DNA of 21,665 bases, from contig NZ_JASLGE010000017.1 of NCBI RefSeq assembly GCF_030150285.1, forward strand, positions 1-21,665. Direction: 5' to 3'. Below, piece after piece: positions 15,178 through 21,665 of this stretch; position 1 is the first letter of the stretch, and the number at the start of each line of letters is the position of its first letter. Made by a program: the position numbers and the translations under genes. This DNA comes from Pseudomonas sp. Its GTDB lineage: Bacteria > Pseudomonadota > Gammaproteobacteria > Pseudomonadales > Pseudomonadaceae. The notes below the pieces were generated by a model, which was not told the DNA's origin, ran no database searches, and saw only the letters and a list, made by a program, of their open reading frames with translations.

Positions 15178-15693
15178 ATGCCAAAGCGTTTATTCAAACG
15201 TTATATGCCAGACCCGGCGAGCATCAGGGAACACAAGTCCTTACGCTTCATGGGCACCTTGCTGCATGACCCCAACCTTTGGCACCTCAATCGCCACTCC
15301 GTTGCCCGGGCGATGGCGGTCGGCATCTTCGCGGCGTTTATCCCGATGCCGTTTCAGATGTTGCTGGCCGCTTTTCTGGCCATTACCGTGCGCAGCAACA
15401 TGCCAATCTCTGTCGGGCTGGTCTGGCTGACCAACCCCATCACCATGCCGCCAGTGTTCTACCTGACCTACCAAATCGGGGCGTGGCTCATGAGTGTGCC
15501 GGCGCGCACCCTCCCCGACACACTGACCTGGGAATGGATCAGCAGCCAACTCTCCACCGTGTGGCAACCGTTCCTGCTGGGCTCCGTGGTCTGCGGCGTG
15601 GTACTTGGGGCGCTGGCCTACTGCCTGACGATGCTGTATTGGCGCTGGTGGGTGAGCCACCAATGGAAGCGTCGACAGAAAAAGCGCGCATAA
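15178..15693 (+). CDS. DUF2062 domain membrane protein
   Basis: This 171-residue protein of the DUF2062 family has a basic N-terminus (PKRLFKRYMPDP) and three likely membrane segments, about 47-68 (AMAVGIFAAFIPMPFQMLLAAF), 80-105 with the conserved NPITMPPVFY motif, and 137-160. Its function is not established. A strong GGGAGAGG ribosome binding site precedes ATG 15178. It is divergent from comEC across 133 bases and convergent with the ABC exporter. The upstream gap has two GGCATAC copies 18 bases apart (15126-15132, 15144-15150), but I cannot name a promoter with confidence. Confidence 0.88.
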   Translation: MPKRLFKRYMPDPASIREHKSLRFMGTLLHDPNLWHLNRHSVARAMAVGIFAAFIPMPFQMLLAAFLAITVRSNMPISVGLVWLTNPITMPPVFYLTYQIGAWLMSVPARTLPDTLTWEWISSQLSTVWQPFLLGSVVCGVVLGALAYCLTMLYWRWWVSHQWKRRQKKRA

Positions 15694-15717
15694 AAAAAGG
15701 CCCCGACGGGGCCTTTT
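15692..15717 (-). terminator. Bidirectional terminator between DUF2062 gene and ABC permease
   Basis: AAAAGGCCCC (15695-15704), loop GAC, and GGGGCCTTTT (15708-15717) form a perfect stem. The minus strand ends in T7 (15698-15692), suiting the ABC operon; the plus strand ends in T4 for the DUF2062 gene, whose stop codon overlaps the element. Confidence 0.9.
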
Positions 15718-15730
15718 GCATGACTGACGC

Positions 15731-16510
15731 TTACTGACGCATACCCCGCCCACTGACCAGCAAGCGGGCGCAGGCGATGTACAGCACCACCGTTGCAACC
15801 ACCATAAAGGTCAGCGCCACGCTGATTTTGATATCAGACACCCCGAGAATGCCGTAACGGAAGGCGTTGACCATGTGCAGCACCGGGTTGGCCAGCGACA
15901 CGCTCTGCCAGAACGGCGGCAGCAGGCTGATGGAGTAGAACACGCCGCCCAGATAAGTCAGCGGCGTCAGCACGAACGTCGGAATAATCGAAATATCATC
16001 GAAGTTTCGTGCAAATACCGCGTTGATAAAGCCCAGCAACGAGAAGATCGTCGCCGTCAGCACCACCACCACAATGGTCAGGCCCAAATGGTGGACTTGC
16101 AGGTGCGTGAAGAACAGCGACAGCAGGGTCACGATCAACCCGACGATCAACCCGCGCAAAATGCCGCCGACGGTAAAGCCGATCAAAATGGTGTGGGGCG
16201 AGACCGGCGAAACCATCAATTCTTCAATCGAACGCTGGAATTTGGCCCCAAAAAAGCTCGAGACCACGTTGCCGTAAGCGTTGGTGATCACTGACATCAT
16301 GATCAGGCCGGGCACGATGTACTCCATATAGGTGAAACCACCCATATCACCGATTTGTCGGCCAATCAGGTTCCCGAAGATCACAAAGTACAAAACCATT
16401 GTGATGGCTGGCGGCAGCAAGGTCTGCGGCCAGATACGCATAAAACGGCGTACTTCACGGTAAATAATGGTGTTCAACGCAACCAGGTTGGGGCGAAACT
16501 CCGAGCTCAT
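15731..16510 (-). CDS. yadH: ABC-2 type transporter permease, YadH-like
   Basis: This 259-residue ABC-2 permease has about six membrane segments and the ABC-2 core signature around GFTYMEYIVPGLIMMSVITNAYGNVVSSFFGAKFQ and EELMVSPVSPHTILIG. It matches the YadH-type permease found in E. coli, whose substrate is not established; related ABC-2 exporters move lipids, polysaccharides or drugs. Its ATG overlaps the ATPase stop by four bases (ATGA), showing that the two are made together. There is no substrate-binding protein nearby, which fits an exporter. Confidence 0.93.
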   Translation of the reverse strand: MSSEFRPNLVALNTIIYREVRRFMRIWPQTLLPPAITMVLYFVIFGNLIGRQIGDMGGFTYMEYIVPGLIMMSVITNAYGNVVSSFFGAKFQRSIEELMVSPVSPHTILIGFTVGGILRGLIVGLIVTLLSLFFTHLQVHHLGLTIVVVVLTATIFSLLGFINAVFARNFDDISIIPTFVLTPLTYLGGVFYSISLLPPFWQSVSLANPVLHMVNAFRYGILGVSDIKISVALTFMVVATVVLYIACARLLVSGRGMRQ

Positions 16511-17439
16511 ATCGCCACCTTCGCCAGATTTTTCTCGACCAACGACACGAACAACTCCTCAAGGCGATTGGTTTTATTACGCAAGCTGACGACTTCGATG
16601 CGTTGCGCAGCCAGCTGGGTGAACAAACCGGTAATGCCCACCGCTTTGTCCACTTGAACGGCCAGTGTGCTGGCGTCGACCAACTCGCACGGGTAACCCA
16701 TCAAGTGGGGAGCCACATGCAGAGGCGCTTTCAAGTCCAACAGGAACGTTTCGACGTGCAGTTGGCCCAGCAACTGACGCATGCTGGTGTTTTCGACAAT
16801 GGTGCCGTGATCGATGATGCCGATGTTGCGGCACAGTTGCTCAGCCTCTTCCAGATAGTGCGTGGTGAGGATGATGGTGGTGCCTTGCTCATTCAGTTCG
16901 GTGAGAAACGTCCACATCGAGCGGCGCAGCTCAATGTCCACGCCTGCCGTCGGCTCATCGAGAATCAACAGGCGCGGCTCGTGCACCAGCGCACGGGCAA
17001 TCATCAGCCGGCGCTTCATGCCACCCGACAACGAACGCGAAGGGGTGTCGCGCTTGTCCCAAAGCCCCAGTTGAGTGAGGTACTTCTCAGCACGCTCCTT
17101 GGCGACTTTCGCGGGAATGCCGTAGTAGCCCGCCTGAGTGACGACGATATCAAACGTCTTCTCAAACTGGTTGAAATTGAATTCCTGCGGTACCACACCG
17201 ATGCTGCGCTTGAGCGCGGCCGGTTCACGGTCAAGGTCATGGCCAAAGATATTCACCGTACCGCTGGTTTTGTTCACCAGGGTCGAGAGAATGCCGATGG
17301 TGGTGGATTTGCCGGCACCGTTGGGGCCGAGCAAAGCGAAGAAGTCACCTTCAGCAACATCCAGATCGATACCACTCAGGGCCTGGAAACCGTTGCCGTA
17401 GGTTTTGGTTAGCTGCCGTATGGACAGAGCGGAACTCAT
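16507..17439 (-). CDS. yadG: ABC transporter ATP-binding protein, YadG-like
   Basis: This 310-residue ATPase has Walker A GPNGAGKST (38-46), signature LSGGM (137-141), Walker B LLILDEP (157-163) and the switch His194 in LTTHYLEEAEQL. About 90 C-terminal residues beyond the ATPase core resemble the regulatory tail of ABC-2/DrrA-like ATPases. It forms an exporter with the permease encoded directly downstream. A TTGTCT-17-TATTGA promoter lies about 40-60 bases upstream. No strong Shine-Dalgarno precedes ATG 17439. Confidence 0.94.
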   Translation of the reverse strand: MSSALSIRQLTKTYGNGFQALSGIDLDVAEGDFFALLGPNGAGKSTTIGILSTLVNKTSGTVNIFGHDLDREPAALKRSIGVVPQEFNFNQFEKTFDIVVTQAGYYGIPAKVAKERAEKYLTQLGLWDKRDTPSRSLSGGMKRRLMIARALVHEPRLLILDEPTAGVDIELRRSMWTFLTELNEQGTTIILTTHYLEEAEQLCRNIGIIDHGTIVENTSMRQLLGQLHVETFLLDLKAPLHVAPHLMGYPCELVDASTLAVQVDKAVGITGLFTQLAAQRIEVVSLRNKTNRLEELFVSLVEKNLAKVAI

Positions 17440-17475
17440 ATCGGATTACGCACCAAGAAGGGGAATAGGGATGAC

Positions 17476-17504
17476 TCAATAAGGGCGAACTGTCCGTAAG
17501 ACAA
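17476..17504 (-). promoter_or_regulatory. Probable promoter of yadGH
   Basis: The minus strand carries TTGTCT (17504-17499), a 17-base spacer and TATTGA (17481-17476), pointing toward yadG. The match is fair, not perfect, and no other candidate in the 144-bp gap is better. Confidence 0.5.
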
Positions 17505-17510
17505 GTCCGA

Positions 17511-17547
17511 CAAGGCCATCGAACACCGCGCATGGTGCTTGGCCTTG
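17511..17547. other. Stem-loop between the GST gene and yadG
   Basis: CAAGGCCA (17511-17518) pairs with TGGCCTTG (17540-17547), and inside it CACC (17524-17527) pairs with GGTG (17534-17537). There is no T run on either side, so it is not a classical terminator. It could be a rho-dependent end structure for the GST gene or an operator just upstream of the yadG -35 box. Confidence 0.5.
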
Positions 17548-17583
17548 CCGCACAAGTACAGTCGCCCGTATTAATAGTGAGTA

Positions 17584-18210
17584 TTAAGTCAACGCGGTCA
17601 TCACAGCGCTACGGTAAGCAGGGCGCAACTTAAGGCGTTCGTACCAGGCGTTGAGATGCGGCAATGACGGGCGCTCGATGGGCATTTCGAACCAGGCGTA
17701 GATAAACGACCCCAGCGGAATATCCCCCATGCCGATTTCATCACCAGACAAATAGGGTTTTTCGGACAACGCCTGATCAACTATCGCCAGCAGCTCGCCG
17801 CACTCCTTGATCGCCGCATGGATCTTCGGCCAATCCTGCTGTTCACGAGGAGTACGCAAAACACCCCAGAAAACATCGCGAAACGGGCTGGCAAATGACG
17901 ACGTGGTCCAGTCCATCCACTTCTCGGCCTGCGCCCGCACGCGCACATCCGTCGGGTACCAGGACGTGTCGTCGCCGTATTGGGCGGCCAGGTAACGCAC
18001 GATAACGTTGGACTCCCAGAGTACAAAATCATCGCCATCCTGGATCATCGGGACACGGCCATTGGGGTTCAACGCGCGGTACTCTGCACTGTTGACCACA
18101 CCAAATGCCCCACCCGCCTCTTCTCGGTTGTAAGGCAGCGCCAGCTCTTCGGCGCACCAGAGCACTTTTCTGACATTTGACGAATTTTTGCGACCCCACA
18201 CCTTCAACAT
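17584..18210 (-). CDS. Glutathione S-transferase family protein
   Basis: This 208-residue protein has a thioredoxin-fold N-terminal domain (MLKVWGRKNSSNVRKVLWCAEEL; SSN at 10-12 in the active-site position), the cis-Pro VP at 53-54, the glutathione-binding WESNVIVRYLA at 65-75 with Glu66-Ser67, and an all-helical C-terminal domain from about 90. These fit a soluble cytoplasmic GST with serine-type chemistry; the substrate is unknown. The start is ATG 18210, with AGGAG seven bases upstream. The frame runs further up without family similarity. It is divergent from fadE across 159 bases. Confidence 0.93.
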   Translation of the reverse strand: MLKVWGRKNSSNVRKVLWCAEELALPYNREEAGGAFGVVNSAEYRALNPNGRVPMIQDGDDFVLWESNVIVRYLAAQYGDDTSWYPTDVRVRAQAEKWMDWTTSSFASPFRDVFWGVLRTPREQQDWPKIHAAIKECGELLAIVDQALSEKPYLSGDEIGMGDIPLGSFIYAWFEMPIERPSLPHLNAWYERLKLRPAYRSAVMTALT

Positions 18211-18369
18211 GTTCGGACTCCTGATTGATAGACGCCGCAGCAGTCTAACTCCGAGCGACGAACTACGCGCGCAGTACGAGGTCACTATTGCTACAGCCCG
18301 ACCACCGTATTCAAGAGTTGCGACTAAGCTCTCATCGGTGCCCGCCCCTGGCTTCTCGGAGGATTGAAT

Positions 18370-20817
18370 ATGCTGTTGTTGTGGATACTGGTTCTGATCA
18401 TCGGCAGTGCCTGGCTGGCTCATCGCCGCACCGCCCCCCTTGCAGCCCTTGGCGTGATCGCGGTTTACCTGCTGATCATGGGCATTTACAGCCACGCGCC
18501 GGTCTGGTTAATGGTGCTGTTCTGGGTCTTGCTGGCGGCACCGGCCGCGCTGTTGCTGCTACCGGATTTACGCCGCAAACAGTTGACCGCCCCGCTGTTC
18601 CGCTGGTTTCAAAAAACCCTGCCGCCCATGTCTCAAACAGAGCGCGACGCCATTGATGCGGGTACGGTGTGGTGGGACGGCGAGTTGTTCAGCGGTCGCC
18701 CCGACTGGAACAAACTGCTGGCCTACCCCAAGGCGCAGTTGACCGAAGAAGAGCAAGCCTTTATCGACGGCCCCACCGAAGAACTGTGCGCGATGGTCAC
18801 CGATTGGGAGATCGGCCAGGCCATGGATTTACCGCCCCAGGCTTGGGCGCATATCAAGACCCATGGCTTTTTTGCCCTGATCATCCCCAAAGCTTACGGC
18901 GGCAAAGGCTTCTCGGCTTACGCTCATTCACAAGTGGCCATGAAACTTGCCACCCGTAGCGGCGACCTGGCCTCGACGGTGATGGTCCCCAACTCCCTCG
19001 GGCCCGCCGAGTTGCTGTTGCATTACGGCACGGATGAACAACGCGACCATTATCTGCCGCGGCTGGCGCGGGGCGATGACATCCCGTGTTTCGCCCTGAC
19101 CGGCCCGCTGGCGGGTTCGGATGCCGGAGCCATGCCCGACACCGGCATCATCTGCAAAGGCCAATGGCACGGTGAAGAAGTGCTGGGCCTGCGCCTGAAC
19201 TGGGAAAAACGCTACATCACCCTCGGCCCCGTCGCCACCTTGCTCGGCCTTGCGTTCAAAGCGTACGACCCGGACCACTTGCTGGGCGACAAACACGACT
19301 TGGGCATCAGCCTGGCCCTGATCCCCACCGATACACCGGGCGTAGAAATCGGCCGCCGTCACTTGCCGCTGGGGGCTGCGTTCATGAACGGCCCGAATGC
19401 GGGCAAAGACGTCTTTATCCCGCTGGACTACCTGATCGGCGGCCAGGAAATGCTCGGCAAGGGCTGGATGATGCTGATGAATTGCCTGTCGGTCGGGCGT
19501 TCAATTTCGCTGCCCGCCGTAGGCACAGGTGCCGCCAAGTTCACCAGCCTCGTCACCGGGCAATACGCTCAGGTGCGCGAGCAGTTCAATGTGCCGCTGG
19601 CGGCGTTTGAAGGCATTCAGGAAGCCCTGGCGCGTATCGGCGGCAATGCTTGGCTAATGGACAGTGCCCGTATCCTGACCGCCAATGCCGTGGATCTGGG
19701 CGAAAAACCGTCGGTCCTCTCAGCCATCCTCAAATACCACCTGACCGAACGCGGCCGCGAGTGCATCAGCCATGCGATGGACGTCCACGGCGGCAAGGGC
19801 ATCATCATGGGGCCCAACAACTACCTGGGCCGCAACTGGCAAGGCGCGCCTATTTTCATCACCGTTGAAGGCGCGAATATCCTGTCGCGCAACCTGATGA
19901 TCTTCGGCCAGGGTGCCATTCGCTGCCATCCCTTCGTACTGAAGGAAATGGCTCTCGCCAGCCGTGAGGACAAGGATCAAGCCCTGAAGGAGTTTGACGG
20001 CTTGCTGCTCAGCCACATCGGCTTTGCGGTGAGTAACGCCGCCAGTACGTTTGTGTTGAACCTGGGCCTTGGTCGCTTCGAGCACACTCCCGGTGACAGC
20101 CTAAGCCAAGGCTACTTCCGCGCCCTCAACCGCCAGGCGGCAGCGTTTGCGCTGCTGGCCGACTTGAGCATGATGCTGCTGGGGGGCGAGTTGAAGCGCC
20201 GTGAGCGCTTGTCAGCCCGCCTGGGCGATGTGTTGAGCCACCTGTACCTGGCCTCCGCCGCGCTTAAGCGCTATCACGACCTTGGTGCCCCCTCTTCGCT
20301 CACGCCGCTGTTTACCTGGGCGATGGAAGAAAGCCTGGGCCATGCTGAGCGGGCACTGGATGAGTTGCTGAACAACTTTCCCAACCGCATTCTGGGCTGT
20401 GCATTGCGCGTTATCGTGTTTCCGTTTGGCCGCCGCCACACCGGGCCCTCGGACGCACTGGATGCCGAAGTCGCGGCCGTCTTGGGCCGTGCCAAAGGCG
20501 ATCCGGCCCTGGAAGCCCTGCTGGAAGGCTGCTATCGCCCGCAATCCCCGGACGACGCAGTGGGTGCGCTGCAACAGGCCTGCGACCTGCTGGCAACGGC
20601 CAGACCGCTCAGTAAAAAACTCCATGAGGCGCTCAAAAGTGGCCAAATCAAGCCGGCTCCCGGAGAACCGGCCATCGATGCCGCGGTAGAGGCCGGCGTA
20701 CTGCAAGTGGCCGAGGCCCAGACCCTGCACGAGGCTGAAACAGCCCGCCGCAAGGTGATTGATGTGGATGATTTCGACAAACAGGCGCTTACCGCCACCG
20801 AAGGAAAAATTCGCTAG
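18370..20817 (+). CDS. fadE: Acyl-CoA dehydrogenase, FadE type
   Basis: This 815-residue enzyme is close to E. coli FadE in length and carries out the first, FAD-dependent step of fatty acid beta-oxidation. Residues 1-66 hold two or three hydrophobic segments, giving a membrane-associated N-terminus. The acyl-CoA dehydrogenase core follows (about 130-520), with substrate and flavin motifs CFALTGPLAGSDAG and MDVHGGKGIIMGPNNYLGR, and ITVEGANILSRN in which Glu500 is the likely catalytic base. A FadE-specific C-terminal domain completes it. The start is ATG 18370, seven bases after GGAGG; a TTG two codons earlier overlaps that site. I found no clear PsrA-type GTTTG/CAAAC palindrome upstream. Pseudomonads often have several FadE paralogues, so the chain-length preference is open. 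Confidence 0.95.
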   Translation: MLLLWILVLIIGSAWLAHRRTAPLAALGVIAVYLLIMGIYSHAPVWLMVLFWVLLAAPAALLLLPDLRRKQLTAPLFRWFQKTLPPMSQTERDAIDAGTVWWDGELFSGRPDWNKLLAYPKAQLTEEEQAFIDGPTEELCAMVTDWEIGQAMDLPPQAWAHIKTHGFFALIIPKAYGGKGFSAYAHSQVAMKLATRSGDLASTVMVPNSLGPAELLLHYGTDEQRDHYLPRLARGDDIPCFALTGPLAGSDAGAMPDTGIICKGQWHGEEVLGLRLNWEKRYITLGPVATLLGLAFKAYDPDHLLGDKHDLGISLALIPTDTPGVEIGRRHLPLGAAFMNGPNAGKDVFIPLDYLIGGQEMLGKGWMMLMNCLSVGRSISLPAVGTGAAKFTSLVTGQYAQVREQFNVPLAAFEGIQEALARIGGNAWLMDSARILTANAVDLGEKPSVLSAILKYHLTERGRECISHAMDVHGGKGIIMGPNNYLGRNWQGAPIFITVEGANILSRNLMIFGQGAIRCHPFVLKEMALASREDKDQALKEFDGLLLSHIGFAVSNAASTFVLNLGLGRFEHTPGDSLSQGYFRALNRQAAAFALLADLSMMLLGGELKRRERLSARLGDVLSHLYLASAALKRYHDLGAPSSLTPLFTWAMEESLGHAERALDELLNNFPNRILGCALRVIVFPFGRRHTGPSDALDAEVAAVLGRAKGDPALEALLEGCYRPQSPDDAVGALQQACDLLATARPLSKKLHEALKSGQIKPAPGEPAIDAAVEAGVLQVAEAQTLHEAETARRKVIDVDDFDKQALTATEGKIR

Positions 20818-20825
20818 CACGACAG

Positions 20826-20861
20826 CGGGCGTTGAGGGCTTTATACTCTCGCGCCCGTTTT
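20826..20861 (+). other. Inverted repeat with TATACT between fadE and the next gene
   Basis: CGGGCG (20826-20831) and CGCCCG (20852-20857), followed by TTTT, could form a weak terminator after fadE. The 20-base loop contains TATACT (20842-20847), a possible -10 box for the following gene, so the same bases may serve as terminator and promoter. No clear -35 is seen. Confidence 0.4.
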
Positions 20862-20879
20862 GCTCAAGAGGACACCGCA

Positions 20880-21296
20880 ATGGCCACCAACGATCTCAAC
20901 CACAACCTTGTGTTGCTCGACATTCTGCGCAGCATCCTGGTTGCTGTGGGCGACGCGGAACAAATCCCCGAGGAAAGCCACGCGCTGTTTATGGAACGCT
21001 TCGACGACATGCGCGCTTCCCTGCCAGTCGATCCTATCAATAGCCAGTACCTGGGCCAGGACATCATGTGCCAGGTGATTGAGCGTTACCCGCAAATCGC
21101 CCACCTGGTACCCCGCGACCTGCTGTGGTACTTCGGCGGCGCGTGCTTCAATTTCCTGTCCGACGAGGAACTGGACATGTACCAGACCCTGGAAGAGCGT
21201 CGTCACGAAGCGCAAGAAAACGACGAGCCGTTCGACTGGAACCAGGAAAAACAATTCCTGGCCATGCCGCCCACCGAGGAAAGCACCCAGCACTGA
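20880..21296 (+). CDS. Conserved hypothetical protein (PA2817-like)
   Basis: This 138-residue acidic, soluble protein has no signal peptide or membrane segment. I recognise it only as the conserved pseudomonad protein usually found after this acyl-CoA dehydrogenase gene (PA2817 family, from memory). Visible features are a hydrophobic helix near the start (LVLLDILRSILVAVG), an aromatic-rich centre (RDLLWYFGGACFNFLSDEELDMYQTLEERR) and an acidic tail. No enzymatic motif is seen. The start is ATG 20880, with AAGAGGA about five to ten bases upstream. It lies 62 bases after fadE and may be co-transcribed in part. Confidence 0.85.
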   Translation: MATNDLNHNLVLLDILRSILVAVGDAEQIPEESHALFMERFDDMRASLPVDPINSQYLGQDIMCQVIERYPQIAHLVPRDLLWYFGGACFNFLSDEELDMYQTLEERRHEAQENDEPFDWNQEKQFLAMPPTEESTQH

Positions 21297-21313
21297 GTGC
21301 TAAGCCCCGTCGT

Positions 21314-21352
21314 AAAAGGCCCGCCCGGTGCAACACAGGGCGGGCCTTTTTT
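21314..21352 (+). terminator. Rho-independent terminator after the PA2817-like gene
   Basis: AAAAGGCCCGCCC (21314-21326) pairs with GGGCGGGCCTTTT (21338-21350) around an 11-base loop, ending in T6. It begins 17 bases after the stop codon. Confidence 0.93.
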
Positions 21353-21443
21353 ATGCAGCACCCACTACGCGCGCACCTACTACCGCGATGAACCCAGAAC
21401 GACTAACAGGCTAAGCGCGAACCTGTATTTTTCCTCACAACGC

Positions 21444-21467
21444 AAAAAGCAGCCCTAAGGCTGCTTT
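21444..21467 (-). terminator. Terminator of the tRNA-Glu/tRNA-Gly transcript
   Basis: AAAGCAGCC (21446-21454), loop CTAA, GGCTGCTTT (21459-21467). On the minus strand it ends in T5, about 40 bases downstream of the tRNA-Gly 3' end. No gene lies in the 157-base gap between the two terminator/tRNA regions (21353-21509). Confidence 0.85.
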
Positions 21468-21509
21468 CTGTGTGTTTTTTGAAACCGCGTCGCTCCAAAA
21501 AACAAAATT

Positions 21510-21585
<76 letters not shown>

Positions 21586-21589
21586 AATA

Positions 21590-21665
21590 TGGCGTCCCCT
21601 AGGGGACTCGAACCCCTGTTACCGCCGTGAAAGGGCGGTGTCCTAGGCCACTAGACGAAGGGGAC
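21590..21665 (-). tRNA. tRNA-Glu (anticodon UUC)
   Basis: The minus strand gives a 76-base tRNA with encoded CCA, starting exactly at the right edge with GTCCCCTTCGTCTAG. The anticodon stem CCGCC/GGCGG encloses CTTTCAC (anticodon TTC), and the T-arm has GGGGTTCGAGTCCCC. It is four bases upstream of tRNA-Gly and clearly co-transcribed with it. Its promoter is outside the window. Confidence 0.97.

Noticed and set aside
18211..18369. Search for a PsrA-type fatty-acid operator or clear promoter in the GST-fadE gap
   Set aside because: No GTTTG/CAAAC palindrome and no convincing -35/-10 pair were found, so regulation of fadE is left open.

Overview
The window looks like a housekeeping stretch of a Pseudomonas chromosome. 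The gene order rpmF-yceD-maf-sppA-HAD-rluC-rne-murB-ptp-kdsB-ycaR-lpxK-exbD-exbB-comEC is the classic Pseudomonas arrangement. RNase E has a Pseudomonas-style C-terminal scaffold, and a REP-like palindrome with the GCGAGCAAGCTCGC core typical of fluorescens/putida-type pseudomonads lies at about 1.3 kb. The species cannot be fixed from the sequence; a fluorescens-group (sensu lato) strain is my best guess. I see no prophage, insertion sequence, CRISPR array or defence island.

Layout. Positions 1-598 (minus): yceD then rpmF (rpmF runs off the left edge), driven by a near-consensus sigma70 promoter only a few bases from the yceD start. Positions 704-1282 (plus): the Maf/YceF nucleotide pyrophosphatase. 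Positions 1283-1530: a gene-free gap with a REP-like palindrome and the sppA terminator. Positions 1531-4146 (minus): operon rluC, HAD phosphatase, sppA. Positions 4147-4843: about 700 bp between the divergent rluC and rne starts, almost all of it a long structured rne 5' leader. Positions 4844-8158 (plus): rne, closed by a strong bidirectional terminator. Positions 8242-15044 (minus): a tightly packed envelope operon read comEC, exbB, exbD, lpxK, ycaR/Trm112-like, kdsB, low-molecular-weight phosphatase, murB, with most junctions overlapping by 1-4 bases. Positions 15178-15693 (plus): a DUF2062 membrane protein. Positions 15731-17439 (minus): a YadG/YadH-type ABC exporter pair. Positions 17584-18210 (minus): a glutathione S-transferase-like protein. 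Positions 18370-20817 (plus): FadE-type acyl-CoA dehydrogenase, followed by a conserved acidic protein of unknown function. Positions 21510-21665 (minus): tRNA-Glu(UUC) and tRNA-Gly(GCC), both complete.

How the genes work together. The left block joins ribosome and RNA maturation (L32, the YceD 23S rRNA accumulation factor, RluC, RNase E) with house-cleaning enzymes (Maf, HAD phosphatase, SppA). The central minus operon makes or supports the envelope: LpxK and KdsB for lipid A-Kdo, MurB for peptidoglycan, ExbB/ExbD for proton-driven energy transfer, and ComEC for DNA uptake. The right block is metabolic or transport related.

The points most worth a second look are regulatory rather than new protein systems. 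Two promoters (yceD, rluC) are placed so that their transcripts should be leaderless or nearly so. The rne gene has a predicted leader of about 630 nt rich in hairpins. The rne scaffold region carries an exact 30-bp tandem duplication. Around 15.7 kb there is an apparent join between two gene blocks that, as I recall, are not adjacent in P. aeruginosa PAO1.
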